In this document: piece after piece, positions 28,755 through 37,747 of the stretch
How positions within the stretch are numbered: the first letter of the stretch is position 1
Layout of the letters: every line of letters begins with the position of its first letter
Assembly: GCA_963575745.1 (NCBI GenBank)
Contig: CAUYUJ010003980.1
Span: 317,143-381,142 of the forward strand
Length of the DNA: 64,000 bases
Reading direction: 5' to 3'
From: Prorocentrum cordatum
Taxonomy: Eukaryota > Sar > Dinophyceae > Prorocentrales > Prorocentraceae
Notes under the pieces: model-generated
Database searches by the model: none
Told to the model about the DNA's origin: nothing
Seen by the model: only the letters and a program-made list of their open reading frames with translations
Position numbers and translations under genes: made by a program

Positions 28755-29615
28755 GCAGATTGTGAGGATGTCTCAGGCGGGGCGCTGGTTTCAGCACCCC
28801 TAAGGGGAGCCGCCAAGGGTGTTTGCACGGGCTCGTTCGCGGCCATGTTGTGGGGATGTCTCAGGCGGTTTGCTTGTTTCTGGGCCCAACATCCTTCGCC
28901 TGGAGAGCAGAGTGTGGGGATGTGTCAGGCGGGGCGCTGGTTTCAGCACCCCTAAGGGGAGCCGCCAGGGGTGTTTGCACGGGCTCATTCGCGGCCATTG
29001 TGTGGGGATGTTTCAGGCGGTTTGCTTGTTTCTGGACCCAACATCATTCGATTTCGGAGCAGATTTGGAGGATGTCTCGAGCGAGGCGCTCATGTTCACC
29101 CCCCAGGTGGGCCAGATTTTGAGGATGTCTCGATCGGTTTGCTTGTTTTGGTGCCCAGGCTCGTGGCCCTAAGGGGAGCCGCCAGGGGTGTTCGCACGGG
29201 CTCGTTCGCGGCCATTGTGTGGGGATGTCTCAGGCGGTTTGCTTGTTTCCGGGCCCGACATCCTTCGCTTTCGGCGCAGATTTGGAGGATGTCTCGAGCG
29301 AGGCGCTCATGTTCACCCCCCAGGTGGGCCAGATGTTGAGGATGTCTCGATCGGTTTGCTTGTTTTGGTGCCCAGGCTCGTGGCCCTAAGGGGAGCCGCC
29401 AGGGGTGTTCGCACGGGCTCGTTCGCGGCCATGTTGTGGGGATGTCTCACGCGGTTTGCTTGTTGCTGGGCTCAACATCCTTCGCTTTCGGAGCAGATTT
29501 GGAGGATGTCTCGAGCGAGGCGCTCATTTCCCCCCCCCAGGTGGGCCAGATTTTGAAGATGTCTCGATCGGTTTGCTTGTTTTGGTGGCCAGGCTCGCGG
29601 GCGCAGATTCTTCTC
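28755..29615 (+). repeat. Tandem 217-bp repeat with GGATGTCTC motif
   Basis: The word GTGTTTGCACGGGCTC (later GTGTTCGCACGGGCTC) begins units at about 28818, 28970, 29187 and 29404; spacing 152, 217 and 217. Each unit contains several GAGGATGTCTCAGGCGG or GAGGATGTCTCGATCGG words and TTTGCTTGTTTC. The plus-strand ORFs across it are period products (217 is not a multiple of three). Confidence 0.9.
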
Positions 29616-29629
29616 AGGATGCCGCAGGA

Positions 29630-29875
29630 GGCCCCAACAAGCTCCAGGAGGCCCCAGGAGACCACATGAGGTCCCAGGAGGCATCAGGAGGCCACAGAAA
29701 AACTCAAGAGGCCACAGGATGTCCCAAGAGGCTCCAGGAGGCACCAGGAAGCTCCAGAAGGCATCAGGAAACCACAGGAGGCCCCAGGAGACAACAGGAA
29801 GCGCCAGGAGGCCTCGGAAGGCAACAGGAGGCCCCGAGAGGCCCCAGGAGCAGGAGGCCTCAGAAGGCAGCAGGA
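29630..29875 (+). repeat. CAGGAGGCCCCAGGAGG array
   Basis: Degenerate 12-bp units (CAGGAGGCCACAGG, CAGGAGGCCCCAGG), a CAGG variant of the CCAAGAGG family. A further short run follows at 30160-30250. Confidence 0.85.
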
Positions 29876-29892
29876 GTGGCTCCAATCCCATG

Positions 29893-30160
29893 TGTTTTAC
29901 GTATGCTCCTATCGATTGGGCCTTACCTGGAGCACGATTCTTTGATGTTCTACGTATGTTTCTATAAATGGTCCTTCTCCTGTGTACACAATCCTAAATG
30001 TTTTACTCATGTTACTATATATTGGGCCTCTCCTGGGGCACGAGTCCTTGGTGTTTTACGCGTGTTCCTATAGATTGCCCTTCTCCTGTGGCTCTAATCC
30101 GCAATATGTTGCGTACGTCTGTTGCTATAGATTGCGCCTCTCCTGGGGCACGAAACCTTC
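29893..30160 (+). repeat. 53-bp tandem repeat, five copies
   Basis: Units starting TGTTTTACG, TGTTCTACG, TGTTTTACT, TGTTTTACG, TGTTGCGTACG begin at 29893, 29946, 29999, 30052 and 30107 (spacing 53, 53, 53, 55). Units 1, 3 and 5 share TCTCCTGGGGCACGA-like ends, while 2 and 4 share TTCTCCTGTG ends, so the array looks like a 106-bp dimer repeated. Confidence 0.9.
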
Positions 30161-30597
30161 CTAAAGGGTCCCAGGAGGTCCCAAGAGGCTCCTGGAGACC
30201 CCAGGAAGCCCCAGTAGGTTTCAGGAGGCCCCAGGAGGCCCCAGGCTCATGCACAGAGACGCGCTCGTACTACTGAGGCTCATTCACACTCCAATTCATT
30301 CGCAGTTAGATTGAAGTCCAGACCGTCACAACTGAAGCCCGTTAATACTCGAAAGCTCTTGCGCCTAGACATTCACGGCGGACAGGCCCATGCGAGTAGA
30401 TGCACATATGGGGAGCTCCACGCAGTGAACAATTTTCTTCCCTGCCCAGCGCGCTGCCCGATACCCGGCCCATCTTCTGTAATATTGACCTCCCCGCTCT
30501 GCGCGTGCAGCGCGCGCTGTACTTCTCCAAGTCGTCTCCGTCATAGCGCTTCTCCGCCGCTCGTGCTCTTTGCTCCCCCAGCATCTTGCCCAGTTGC

Positions 30598-31442
30598 TCA
30601 CGGCCCTTGAAGGTTGACAGTGGGCTGTAGTATCACCCATGCAAGTTCTACGGGTACTCCCCATGGGGGGGGGCTCGCCTTTTTGCCGCTTTCCTGCAGC
30701 ACTTTAGCAGGTCTCTGCTCTCCCTCTGCACTTGCGCCCTCAACTCCACATCCAGTGGAAGCGACGCGCTCTCTGCAATCATCCTTCCGCGCCCCCTCCC
30801 ATACTCTTCCAGGCCCATCGGCTCGGCTGCCAGCCCCCCTTTCATGGGGGCGCTTGCCCAACGCAGTGAGCCGCTCCTCCGTGATCCGCCAAGCCCGCGC
30901 AGAGACATGGTTCTGTTGGGCCCTCTCCCATTCCTCTGATATTCCGCCCTGAATCTGTGCATCTCGCTGGAGTTGTCGTTCTCGCATGCTCTCCGCATTC
31001 CCTCTGCAAGCGTGTGTTTCCATGCCTTTTCCAGTTGCATCCTGCGTTTACGTGACACGCGTTGTATATGTGCCAGCTCTTGCCTGGTCTCCCCCTATCT
31101 CTCCTGCGCATTTGAATCGACCGTGCCCACACGTAGCTTCACCCTCTCGGCCAGTAAGCAGCGTCGTAGTAGTTGGAACGCGGCCACCCCCCTGTCTTCC
31201 TGTTTCTCATTGATCGGGAACACCTCTGTCATCGCATGTCTGCCCGCCTCGCTCCTTATTGTCCGCGCCTGGTCTGCTGCAGGGCGCTCCCGCAGTTCGC
31301 TGCGTCTGCCGCGATCCCCTCCTGAGTTGCACTCCGAGAAAACCTCGCCAATGCTCCCCCTGGGGGTCGACAGGGCCATCTTGCGATGCACTCCGAGAAA
31401 GCCTCGTTGATGCTTCGCTTGGAGGCTCGGCCTGGGTCGCAC
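30598..31442 (-). pseudogene. LINE C linker between endonuclease and RT
   Basis: Overlapping minus-strand frames (31442-31095, 31132-30842, 31023-30598) with Arg/Glu-rich helical character (REGN..MRERQLQRD, ISEEWERAQQNH, ARAWRITEERLTALG). Three copies of the 26-nt micro-palindrome lie at 31439-31464, 31388-31413 and 31329-31354. Position between endonuclease and RT suggests the usual LINE linker. Too broken to name. Confidence 0.35.
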
Positions 31443-31559
31443 TCCGAGAGAGCCTCGCGAATGCCCCCCCCCCTGGCTGCTGCGACTTGGCGGCGTGCAG
31501 GCGGCGGTCGAACGCGCGCGAGAAGTCTGCTCTCATTCGACCTTTCCTCAAGCACTCCA

Positions 31560-32456
31560 TCAGCACGTTGCGGCCCACCTCTTTGTCTGCTCTCTGTTGC
31601 CTGTGCTTGCCCGGAAAGAATGGAATTGGTGTTCCAGTCCAGTATCCATGTCCAGTGAGATGTGGTCTCTGTGCCCTCTTGATCTCTTGCAGTGTCTTCG
31701 CCGCCCCATCTCAGTGCTGCGCGCCTCCGCGCGCGGGGCAATGCCCCCGTCGGTATTGCAGTAGTCTATCTTGCTCGACATCATCTTCTCGTATTTCACG
31801 CAGTTAAAAAATAAGTCCACAATTAATGCAAGTCGTGACAACCGACAGTAGGCTGTGAACGCACAATTCCCTGAATGTTGTGTCACTGTGGTTCTCCACA
31901 TCCCTTGCCACTGGCCCCAATGCTGCTGCGTGCTTGCTCGGACTGTGCCCGCTGGCCACCGGCTTCCTACTGTCTGACAATCCCTACTGGCTGCTGATGC
32001 CACCTCCCACAATTGTAATAATTATGCCGCCCGTGTTGTCGCATTTCCCTTCAACCCACTTCATGTTTATGAAATCATCTCATTGTTCGTGCACCCTGTT
32101 GTCTGGCGGTGAGTAGACTGCATATATTGTGACGTCATGCGCTCGTCCAGTATGGTACCGGTTTCTACCGCGCAGTTGGGCAGGAGGTGAATGCTGCGCG
32201 TGGAAGGCCCTGGCTGTCATCCTCTCGTTGGAAATCATGAGCGTCGTGCCCGATGTCTCGTTGATAAATTTCCCTTGTTTGCCCCGACCTGCAGAGCTGC
32301 ATGATATTTGTTGGCCGTCTTCCTCGGCGGCTCTGGCCCAGCCCGCTAGTGCGCCCCTGTCAGCGCAATCGCCTCCCACTCGCGCAGTGCACTGCTTATC
32401 TCTTCCAAACTGTCTGCGGTATTCGCTGCGAGAAGATTGTAGAACGCCAGCTTCAT
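31560..32456 (-). pseudogene. LINE C AP-endonuclease-like domain, degraded
   Basis: Starts around ATG 32456 with MKLAFYNLLAANTADSLEEISSAL...AIALTGAH, matching the first strand and helix of the exonuclease-endonuclease-phosphatase fold (x-x-x-WN-x-x-S...L...). In other frames the same strand continues SGTTLMISNERM and DVTIYAVYSPPDN (about 32220-32110), then near 31650-31750 KIDYCNT...SRGHRDHISL, resembling the C-terminal DY...SDH motif. These span the domain in the right order with at least three frame changes. The enzyme would nick target DNA; this copy cannot. Confidence 0.55.
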
Positions 32457-32693
32457 CTGCGCCCGCGTCGAGAGAGCTGCAGTCGCCATCCATCTGCCGC
32501 GCCCCCCCAGCGGCCCTAGCTCCCTCTCTGGCCCTTGCGATTGCGGGGCGGTCGTTGCGAAAGAGTTCCAGCAACTCCTCTCTCCGTCGGTCCTCGAAAT
32601 GCCGGAGCCCCCAACGCCGACTACCCGGCGGAAGAGGGGGGGGCGGAGGCGGAGGTGGAAGATCCGAAAATTTCCCACCGCCACCCCCTGGAG

Positions 32694-32707
32694 GAGACGG
32701 CGACGCG
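32694..32707 (+). repeat. Candidate target-site duplication, right copy
   Basis: GAGACGGCGACGCG, identical to 22140-22153. It lies about 240 bases upstream (on the minus strand) of the LINE C endonuclease start and immediately before plus-strand sequence leading to the element B RT. Confidence 0.4.
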
Positions 32708-33382
32708 TCCGTGGGCCTCGCTGATGCGACGCAACAGAGACGTCCAAGGACGACGGACGCGCCGCCAGCGCTGCTGGCACCGCAACAGCCGGCGGCTATT
32801 GCGCAGAATAACTCGGGGAACGTCGAGGACGCCCAGGGCGCCCGTCGGGCCCGCGCAGCTGCGGAATGGCGTCGCCGAAAACAAAGACGCGACGAGTTTA
32901 CTTCGAAGTGGCGGAGCCTCTGGCAGCGGATCAGCACCGCCACCTTCGGGGGGGGAGCTCCCGCCTGCGACCGCGCGCCCACCTGGGGCGCCGGCCTCGC
33001 CGGGCCCGGGCTCAGGAGCTGCTGCGCAAGTGTAAAATCCAGGCGACGCCCAAGCGCCAGAACGCGAACCAGACGACGCCCCAACATCGGAACAAGCACC
33101 TTCCGGACGACCCGACGCGCCACAATGACTGCCTGCTGCACGAGGCGACGGTCACCCATCAGATGCCGAAATTTCTGGATCCGAACGACCTCCCATTTGG
33201 AGCAGGACCGCGGAGGAGCAAGTCCACGAGAAGACCCTCGCTCGAATGCCGCGAAACCCCGAAGAAAAACGCAGGAGCAGCATGAAGCGGCAAGTTCATC
33301 AAGAAGACGCCCCGCGCGCTCTTCTGCGAGATCGGCTCGATGAGATAACGGGCGGATCGAGGCCGCCAATCGAGAGGACCTC
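32700..33382 (+). pseudogene. Element B segment between insertion point and RT
   Basis: Plus-strand frames look coding but change register several times: ADATQQRRPRTTDAPPALL...NVEDAQGARRARAAAEWRRRKQRR (frame of 32129-33343), then RVYFEVAEPLAADQ (frame of 32866), then DPNDLPFGAG. The composition suits the Arg/Glu/Pro-rich linker that precedes RT in copia-like polyproteins. No motif is diagnostic. Confidence 0.4.
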
Positions 33383-34345
33383 TTGAACGACCTGCCGGCG
33401 TGCTTCAAGATGCCCATCGGCGCTCTCAAGACCGACCTCTACTTGGACAACTACCGGAGCAACGCCGACGAGCTGCGCTCATCCATCAGGCCCCGCGAGG
33501 CCACGCTCGCCAGCAAGGTCGTAGCTAAGGGGATCAAGTGCGACAATCTCTCGATCAAGGGGAAGAAGCTCACGGATGAAGCCACGAAGGTCGAGTGGCC
33601 CAAATGGGCAGAGTTCGGCGCTTACAAGAAGTTGTCGCCCAAGTGGCTGAAGGTTTTCCTCGGGCGCCAGCCTGGCGCGCGACCTGCGGGCGCCCGTTGG
33701 GCGTTGACCCGCATGGCCCAGAACCTCATGAAGGCCCTGCATGTCTTCCAGGGATGCCCGAAGGACAAGTCCCACATTCGCAGTGACGCGCCTTCTGGGT
33801 CGAGGGGCGCGCTCTATCTTACGCTGGCCGCCGCCGCCCAATCAGGCTGGGACCTCGCGTCCTACGACGCGATGACGGCCTACCTCCAGTCGGGCAACGT
33901 CGAGAGGCTGCTACTGTTGCGCATGCCCGCCAAAAACCCACCGCCAAGGGCTTCGCCCGGCGAAATTGCGATGGCGACGGGCGCCATCTATGGCACCAGA
34001 GACGCCGGCCGACAGCGGTATCTCCACGCCCAGGAGGCGTTCCTGGATCACGGCCATGTCGAGAGCAAACTCGAGAAGGGGCCCTACTACTTCTACGGCG
34101 ACAAGGGCCTTGCTGCCATGATCCACTCGCATGTGGACGATTTCCTGATCGCCCTTCGCGAAGACTCCAGCACGTGGAAGTGGGCCATGGCTTTTCTGGA
34201 GAAGAAGCTGCACCTCCAAAAAGTCGAGGGCATCATCGAGCACTGCGGCCGGGCCATCGCTAAATCCGACGAGAAGTACCGCATCACCCAGGCGACAGCC
34301 GCCGCGCAGGTTGATTTCGCCGAGCTGACGACTCAACGTGGATGA
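33383..34345 (+). CDS. Copia-like reverse transcriptase of element B
   Basis: The 320-codon frame has the copia (Ty1-type) RT layout: an upstream W-rich segment (VEWPKWAEFGAYKKL), then HIRSDAPSGSRGALYLTLAAAAQSGWDLASYDAMTAYLQSG (motif A region with D), AIYGTRDAGRQRY (equivalent of LYGL..A...W), and MIHSHVDDFLIAL (motif C, VDD catalytic pair, nt about 34123-34155). RT makes cDNA from element RNA. It ends at TGA 34343-34345 while the RNase H frame resumes in the same register, so one nonsense mutation separates them. Otherwise this is one of the better preserved domains. Confidence 0.8.
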   Translation: MNDLPACFKMPIGALKTDLYLDNYRSNADELRSSIRPREATLASKVVAKGIKCDNLSIKGKKLTDEATKVEWPKWAEFGAYKKLSPKWLKVFLGRQPGARPAGARWALTRMAQNLMKALHVFQGCPKDKSHIRSDAPSGSRGALYLTLAAAAQSGWDLASYDAMTAYLQSGNVERLLLLRMPAKNPPPRASPGEIAMATGAIYGTRDAGRQRYLHAQEAFLDHGHVESKLEKGPYYFYGDKGLAAMIHSHVDDFLIALREDSSTWKWAMAFLEKKLHLQKVEGIIEHCGRAIAKSDEKYRITQATAAAQVDFAELTTQRG

Positions 34346-34375
34346 TCACCAGGAGATCGACTTACTACCTCGGAA

Positions 34376-34942
34376 ATGTCTGGCTACCGCCACACACTCG
34401 GTCAGCTGCTGCGGCTTGCAGCCCGGGCCCGAGTGGGCATCGCCTGCTTGGTGAGCAAGGCAGCTCGCCGCGCGAACGTCGCCACGGTGGCTGACGCCAA
34501 GACGCTGAAGAAGACCGTCACCTATGTGCGAGGGTCCGCCGACTTCGCTATCGTAATCAAGCGAAACATCGTCGATTTGGCCACCTGTGCGACGATCTGC
34601 TTCAGCGACGCCGCCTTCGCCAACGTGGATGGCGTCGAGGGCCAGTGGGGAATGGCGATGATCCTGATCCACAGGCCGCGCGACGTCGTGGCAGGACGAT
34701 ATGACTTACGCCTGCCCGTAGCCTGCCACCGGGGCACGGTCCAGCGCTCCGCGAAGTCGGCGCTGGCTGCCGAAGGCTACGCGACTCTCGAAGGAACCGA
34801 GACGAACGCATGGTTCCGACAACTGATCACGGAGGCCTACAACCCGATGAAGCCGCCCCATAAGATCGACGACCTCAGCCAGGCACCCCCTTGGGAGACC
34901 CACACGGACAGCAGCGGCCTGGCCACGCACAATCAGGTCTGA
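34376..34942 (+). CDS. RNase H domain of element B
   Basis: Same register as the RT frame above. Contains YRHTLGQLLRLAARARVGIACLVS (connection after RT), ICFSDAAFANVDGVEGQWGMA (first catalytic Asp), and VQRSAKSALAAEGYATLEGTETNAWFRQLI (the S..AAE motif with catalytic Glu). RNase H removes template RNA during cDNA synthesis. Frame closes at 34940-34942 and the C-terminal tail resumes in another register at 34944. Only the nonsense codon at 34343 separates it from RT. Confidence 0.75.
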   Translation: MSGYRHTLGQLLRLAARARVGIACLVSKAARRANVATVADAKTLKKTVTYVRGSADFAIVIKRNIVDLATCATICFSDAAFANVDGVEGQWGMAMILIHRPRDVVAGRYDLRLPVACHRGTVQRSAKSALAAEGYATLEGTETNAWFRQLITEAYNPMKPPHKIDDLSQAPPWETHTDSSGLATHNQV

Positions 34943-34943
34943 C

Positions 34944-35130
34944 GTGGGCCAGTCCACCGACAAGCGGTTCCGGATCGTCGCGGCGATGATCAAGGAATCC
35001 GTACACCACAACAGCCATCTGAAGCTCACATGGCTCCTTACATGGAGTATGGTCGCCGATGCTCTCACCAAGATCATGGAGACGGGAGTGTTGCTCGCTT
35101 TCTTCGATGCCGAGAAGCACAGCTTCGGGG
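34944..35130 (+). pseudogene. C-terminal tail of element B after RNase H
   Basis: In a shifted frame: STDKRFRIVAAMIKESVHHNSHLKLTWLLTWSMVADALTKIMETG. KR...IVAAMIKE and W...VADALTK are the standard end of copia RNase H. The similarity stops by about 35125, where the ORF1 of LINE D starts in the same strand. Confidence 0.65.
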
Positions 35131-36673
35131 CGCGGCAGCCACGCGCGTGCCCGTCGAACAGCGAAACCTCCCTGGAAGGACTACTTCAAAGACGTGGAAT
35201 GTGGAGGCAGTGGCGACTGCTTTTTTCCTATGCGTTGGCCGAGCGATTCGTGATGCTACGGCCGACCACAAGCCCCTTGCTGCAGGCGATGACCAACCAG
35301 GTGGGAAGGTACAGGCTAGGCTGCGCCTCCTCGTCTCAGCCAAGATGAAGAAGCACCAGAAGAAGTACGGAGTCACCGTGAAGCAGGCCGAGCAGATGGC
35401 GAAGGCTGGTTGCTTGGCGAACACGGCGGCTTTGAAGGCCACAGTTGCGGCGGCTAACGTCGACATCAATGTGTGGAAGTTCAATGCGACGGACGACCGC
35501 TGGGTACTCTACACGGGTCCGACAGCACGTTCGACTTCGAGCAAACGTCCGTTGGTGTGGTTGGTTTTGCAAGATAAGCACTACAAACTGCTGCAGGCCA
35601 CGTCGTCGCTACCGGTGGCGGTGGATACTGCATGGTGGGAGCAGGCTCTTCCCTACCCCGACATCTTCACAGGAGGTGGTGGGCTTTCGCGTGGAGGAGG
35701 AAAGTCTGTTGCCAGTGCCGCTCATACCTCGGAGCTCGCGGATGCCAGGTCATTTCTTGGAATCCCACAGTCGTCCAGAGGTTCGAAGAGAGGTGCCACT
35801 TCGACCCAGAAGGCGCGGAGCTTCCTGGGCATATCTGAAGCGGGGGGGGGCCCACCAGTGCCTGACGAGGAACCTGACCTGCAGGGTCCTGGCGCACATC
35901 TACGTTGTCCAACGCCTGGGTGTGGATGGAGGCCGACAGCGGACAACCGTCCACGCCGACTCCAGGAAGCCCGTGTTCATTGGCGCTACTGTGTGGGTGA
36001 GCCGCCGCCCGCTCGAGCCCCACCTGGCTCGTGCGGTGGCGCCAACAAGGTGACGCAGGGGGCCGCGGCCAGGGCAGCTCGCCGCATCGCCTGGCAGAAG
36101 TACAAATCGTGGCAGGATCAGCTGCCAACCAAGTTCCAGGTTCAACTATGCCAGACGCCCGAGGAGGCGGGTGCTACTGCGTGGAGCTCCAACCAGTTTG
36201 TGACGCTCTACACGTGCTCCCGTTGTGGTGCTCAGAAGCCGATCCTCCGCCTCCGCACGGATCCCTGCAAGTTGCGGCCGCAGGGGTTGACGACCAGGAT
36301 CCAACTACTCTACAAGCTTCTTGGTCCAACGGAAAGGAAGAGGCGGAAAGCCATCCAGGATCGCATTGCCAAGCGGTCCCGAGACAAGCATAAAGAGAAG
36401 AACATATTGCGACAGGTCGAGCTGATGAAGGATCCCGAATACAAGAAGAAGATCCAGGAGCGAGGCCTTCGCAGTGAACGTCGGATTCGCATGCGGAAGC
36501 GCAACGCTCTACGCCGTGCTGGACTTCCCCTGCCAAAGTTGAGGCCATGGAGGTTGGTCTCTCATCGGATGTCTCGTGAAGAGCGTGCAGTTCTTCGGCG
36601 CCCAGCTGCTTCGGGGTCTGCGTCATCCTCGACGGCGTCCTCATCTGCAGCGGCTGCGGCCGCCTCTTCGTGA
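35059..36673 (+). CDS. LINE D ORF1: OTU-like protease domain plus zinc fingers, one frameshift
   Basis: The frame from 35059 reads KDVECGGSGDCFF, the catalytic Cys motif of OTU cysteine proteases (G-D-C-x-F). In the T6 tract 35221-35226 it leaves the frame; one base shift joins it to the 547-codon frame 35030-36673, which continues LCVGRAIRDAT, then DINVWKFNATDDRWVLY and VWLVLQDKHYKLL (catalytic His motif, about residue 182). Later come a C2HC finger (C293-x4-C298-x18-H317-x3-C321), a Cys cluster (YTCSRCG...C, about 396-413), and a long basic helix (EKNILRQVELMKDPEYKKKIQ). OTU proteases usually cleave ubiquitin; in a retroelement the role is unknown. The zinc fingers suggest nucleic-acid binding. 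ARSFLGI occurs twice (internal duplication). Confidence 0.65.
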
Positions 36674-36763
36674 CTATCTTGTCAGAACGCAAGTCCTGGT
36701 CTCGGGTGCTCCTCGAGCCGGAGCCAGGCACCGTCGCCACGTGCTGGACGTCGGTCAGAACGC

Positions 36764-37747
36764 ATGGGCAAGGGATGTGTCCCTAGGCCCTTCACCACTG
36801 TCAAAAGTTCTGGAGTAAAGATCGCAAGTCCTGGTCGCGCCTGGCTTTCGCCGACGGCTGTATCCCAGGCTCAGTCGCCACATGCTGGACAGCCACATGC
36901 TGGACAAAGTTCAAATGTCAGTAGCAAAGCCAGTCCAGGCCAAGCCTGGCCTGGCTGTTGCGCCTGGCCAAGCCAGGTTCAGCGCAAACGACGGAAGCTG
37001 GAGGGCGATCCACTGGTGGGAGGAGGTGATCCTCAGGAGACACAGCCGCATGAGCCCATGGATAGCAGCACTACAGCTGCCACGTTGAACGTGACTTCTC
37101 TCACAAAGGCGCGCCTGGAGGAGGCGCTTCGTCATTCGGAAAACTGTTCTCTACTGTGCCTGCAGGAGCTTCGACAACGTGAGGAGAGACCTCGTTGGGT
37201 ATTGGAATGTTGTAAGCGGTGGGGTTGGTCGATTGCCTGCTCGCCTCCACCACCTCCTACACGCGTGGCCGCTGTTCGTCAAGGGGGGTGTGCCATTGCG
37301 TGGAAGCCGAATGCGGTCGGGAAGCTCTCGATCATTCGTGACGGGTCGTTCGGCCACCGGGTCGTGGGCATCAAGACGTCCAATTGCATATACTTGTCTG
37401 TCTATGGTCCGAATACGGAGGACCCAGCGTGGTGGGCGAGATTTTTTGCATTCGCTCAGAACCTCGCGGTCCAGGGTTGTCCATTGTATATCTTGGGCGA
37501 TTTGAACTGGAAGGCGAGATGCAATTCTATGATGGGTCCTGGCTGGGTCATGTGTCCACCGACGCTCCCGACTACCACAGCAGGTACCACTCCGACGCGG
37601 TGTCTCTACTATGGACCACCTGTGCCCTACTTGCCGAAGTGCTTGGACGTGCAGCAGCTGCCTTGTGTACCTTTCCACGGCATGGTCTACTACAAGCTGC
37701 AGGAGCCGATGGTCTACTACAAGCTGCAGGAGCCGATGCACCACTGA
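36764..37747 (+). CDS. LINE D AP-endonuclease domain
   Basis: The 327-codon frame has the exonuclease-endonuclease-phosphatase layout: LNVTSL (108-113), LQELR with catalytic Glu (133-137), GGCAIAWKP, VGIKTSNCIYLSVYGPN (213-217), and YILGDLNW with catalytic Asp/Asn (245-249). This nuclease nicks the target DNA to prime reverse transcription. The first 100 residues are a low-complexity region containing AGQ/HAGQ repeats. At the 3' end a 27-bp unit is duplicated in tandem (37682-37708 and 37709-37735; MVYYKLQEP twice). The frame stops at 37745-37747, before the C-terminal His motif, and homology moves one base back into the RT frame. Confidence 0.8.
   Translation: MGKGCVPRPFTTVKSSGVKIASPGRAWLSPTAVSQAQSPHAGQPHAGQSSNVSSKASPGQAWPGCCAWPSQVQRKRRKLEGDPLVGGGDPQETQPHEPMDSSTTAATLNVTSLTKARLEEALRHSENCSLLCLQELRQREERPRWVLECCKRWGWSIACSPPPPPTRVAAVRQGGCAIAWKPNAVGKLSIIRDGSFGHRVVGIKTSNCIYLSVYGPNTEDPAWWARFFAFAQNLAVQGCPLYILGDLNWKARCNSMMGPGWVMCPPTLPTTTAGTTPTRCLYYGPPVPYLPKCLDVQQLPCVPFHGMVYYKLQEPMVYYKLQEPMHH

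Larger units (their letters stand above)
22541..31464 (-). repeat. 26-nt micro-palindrome family, 12 copies in LINE C
   Basis: Plus-strand consensus GCACTCCGAGAAA followed by ACCTCGCCAATGC (inner CGAG...CTCG hairpin, outer GCA...TGC). Copies at 22541-22565, 22615-22637, 24347-24372, 25075-25100, 25129-25154, 25183-25208, 27482-27505, 27538-27564, 27577-27600, 31329-31354, 31388-31413 and 31439-31464. Copies in the RT frame are read (S/G)EV(I/L)S.R. The related word GAGGATGTCTCAGGC at 13.5-13.8 and 28.7-29.6 kb may be a third form. Confidence 0.75.

Noticed and set aside
28460-29670. Plus-strand ORFs in the 16-bp and 217-bp repeats
   Set aside because: Translations repeat with the unit; no protein domain. 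Coding not supported.
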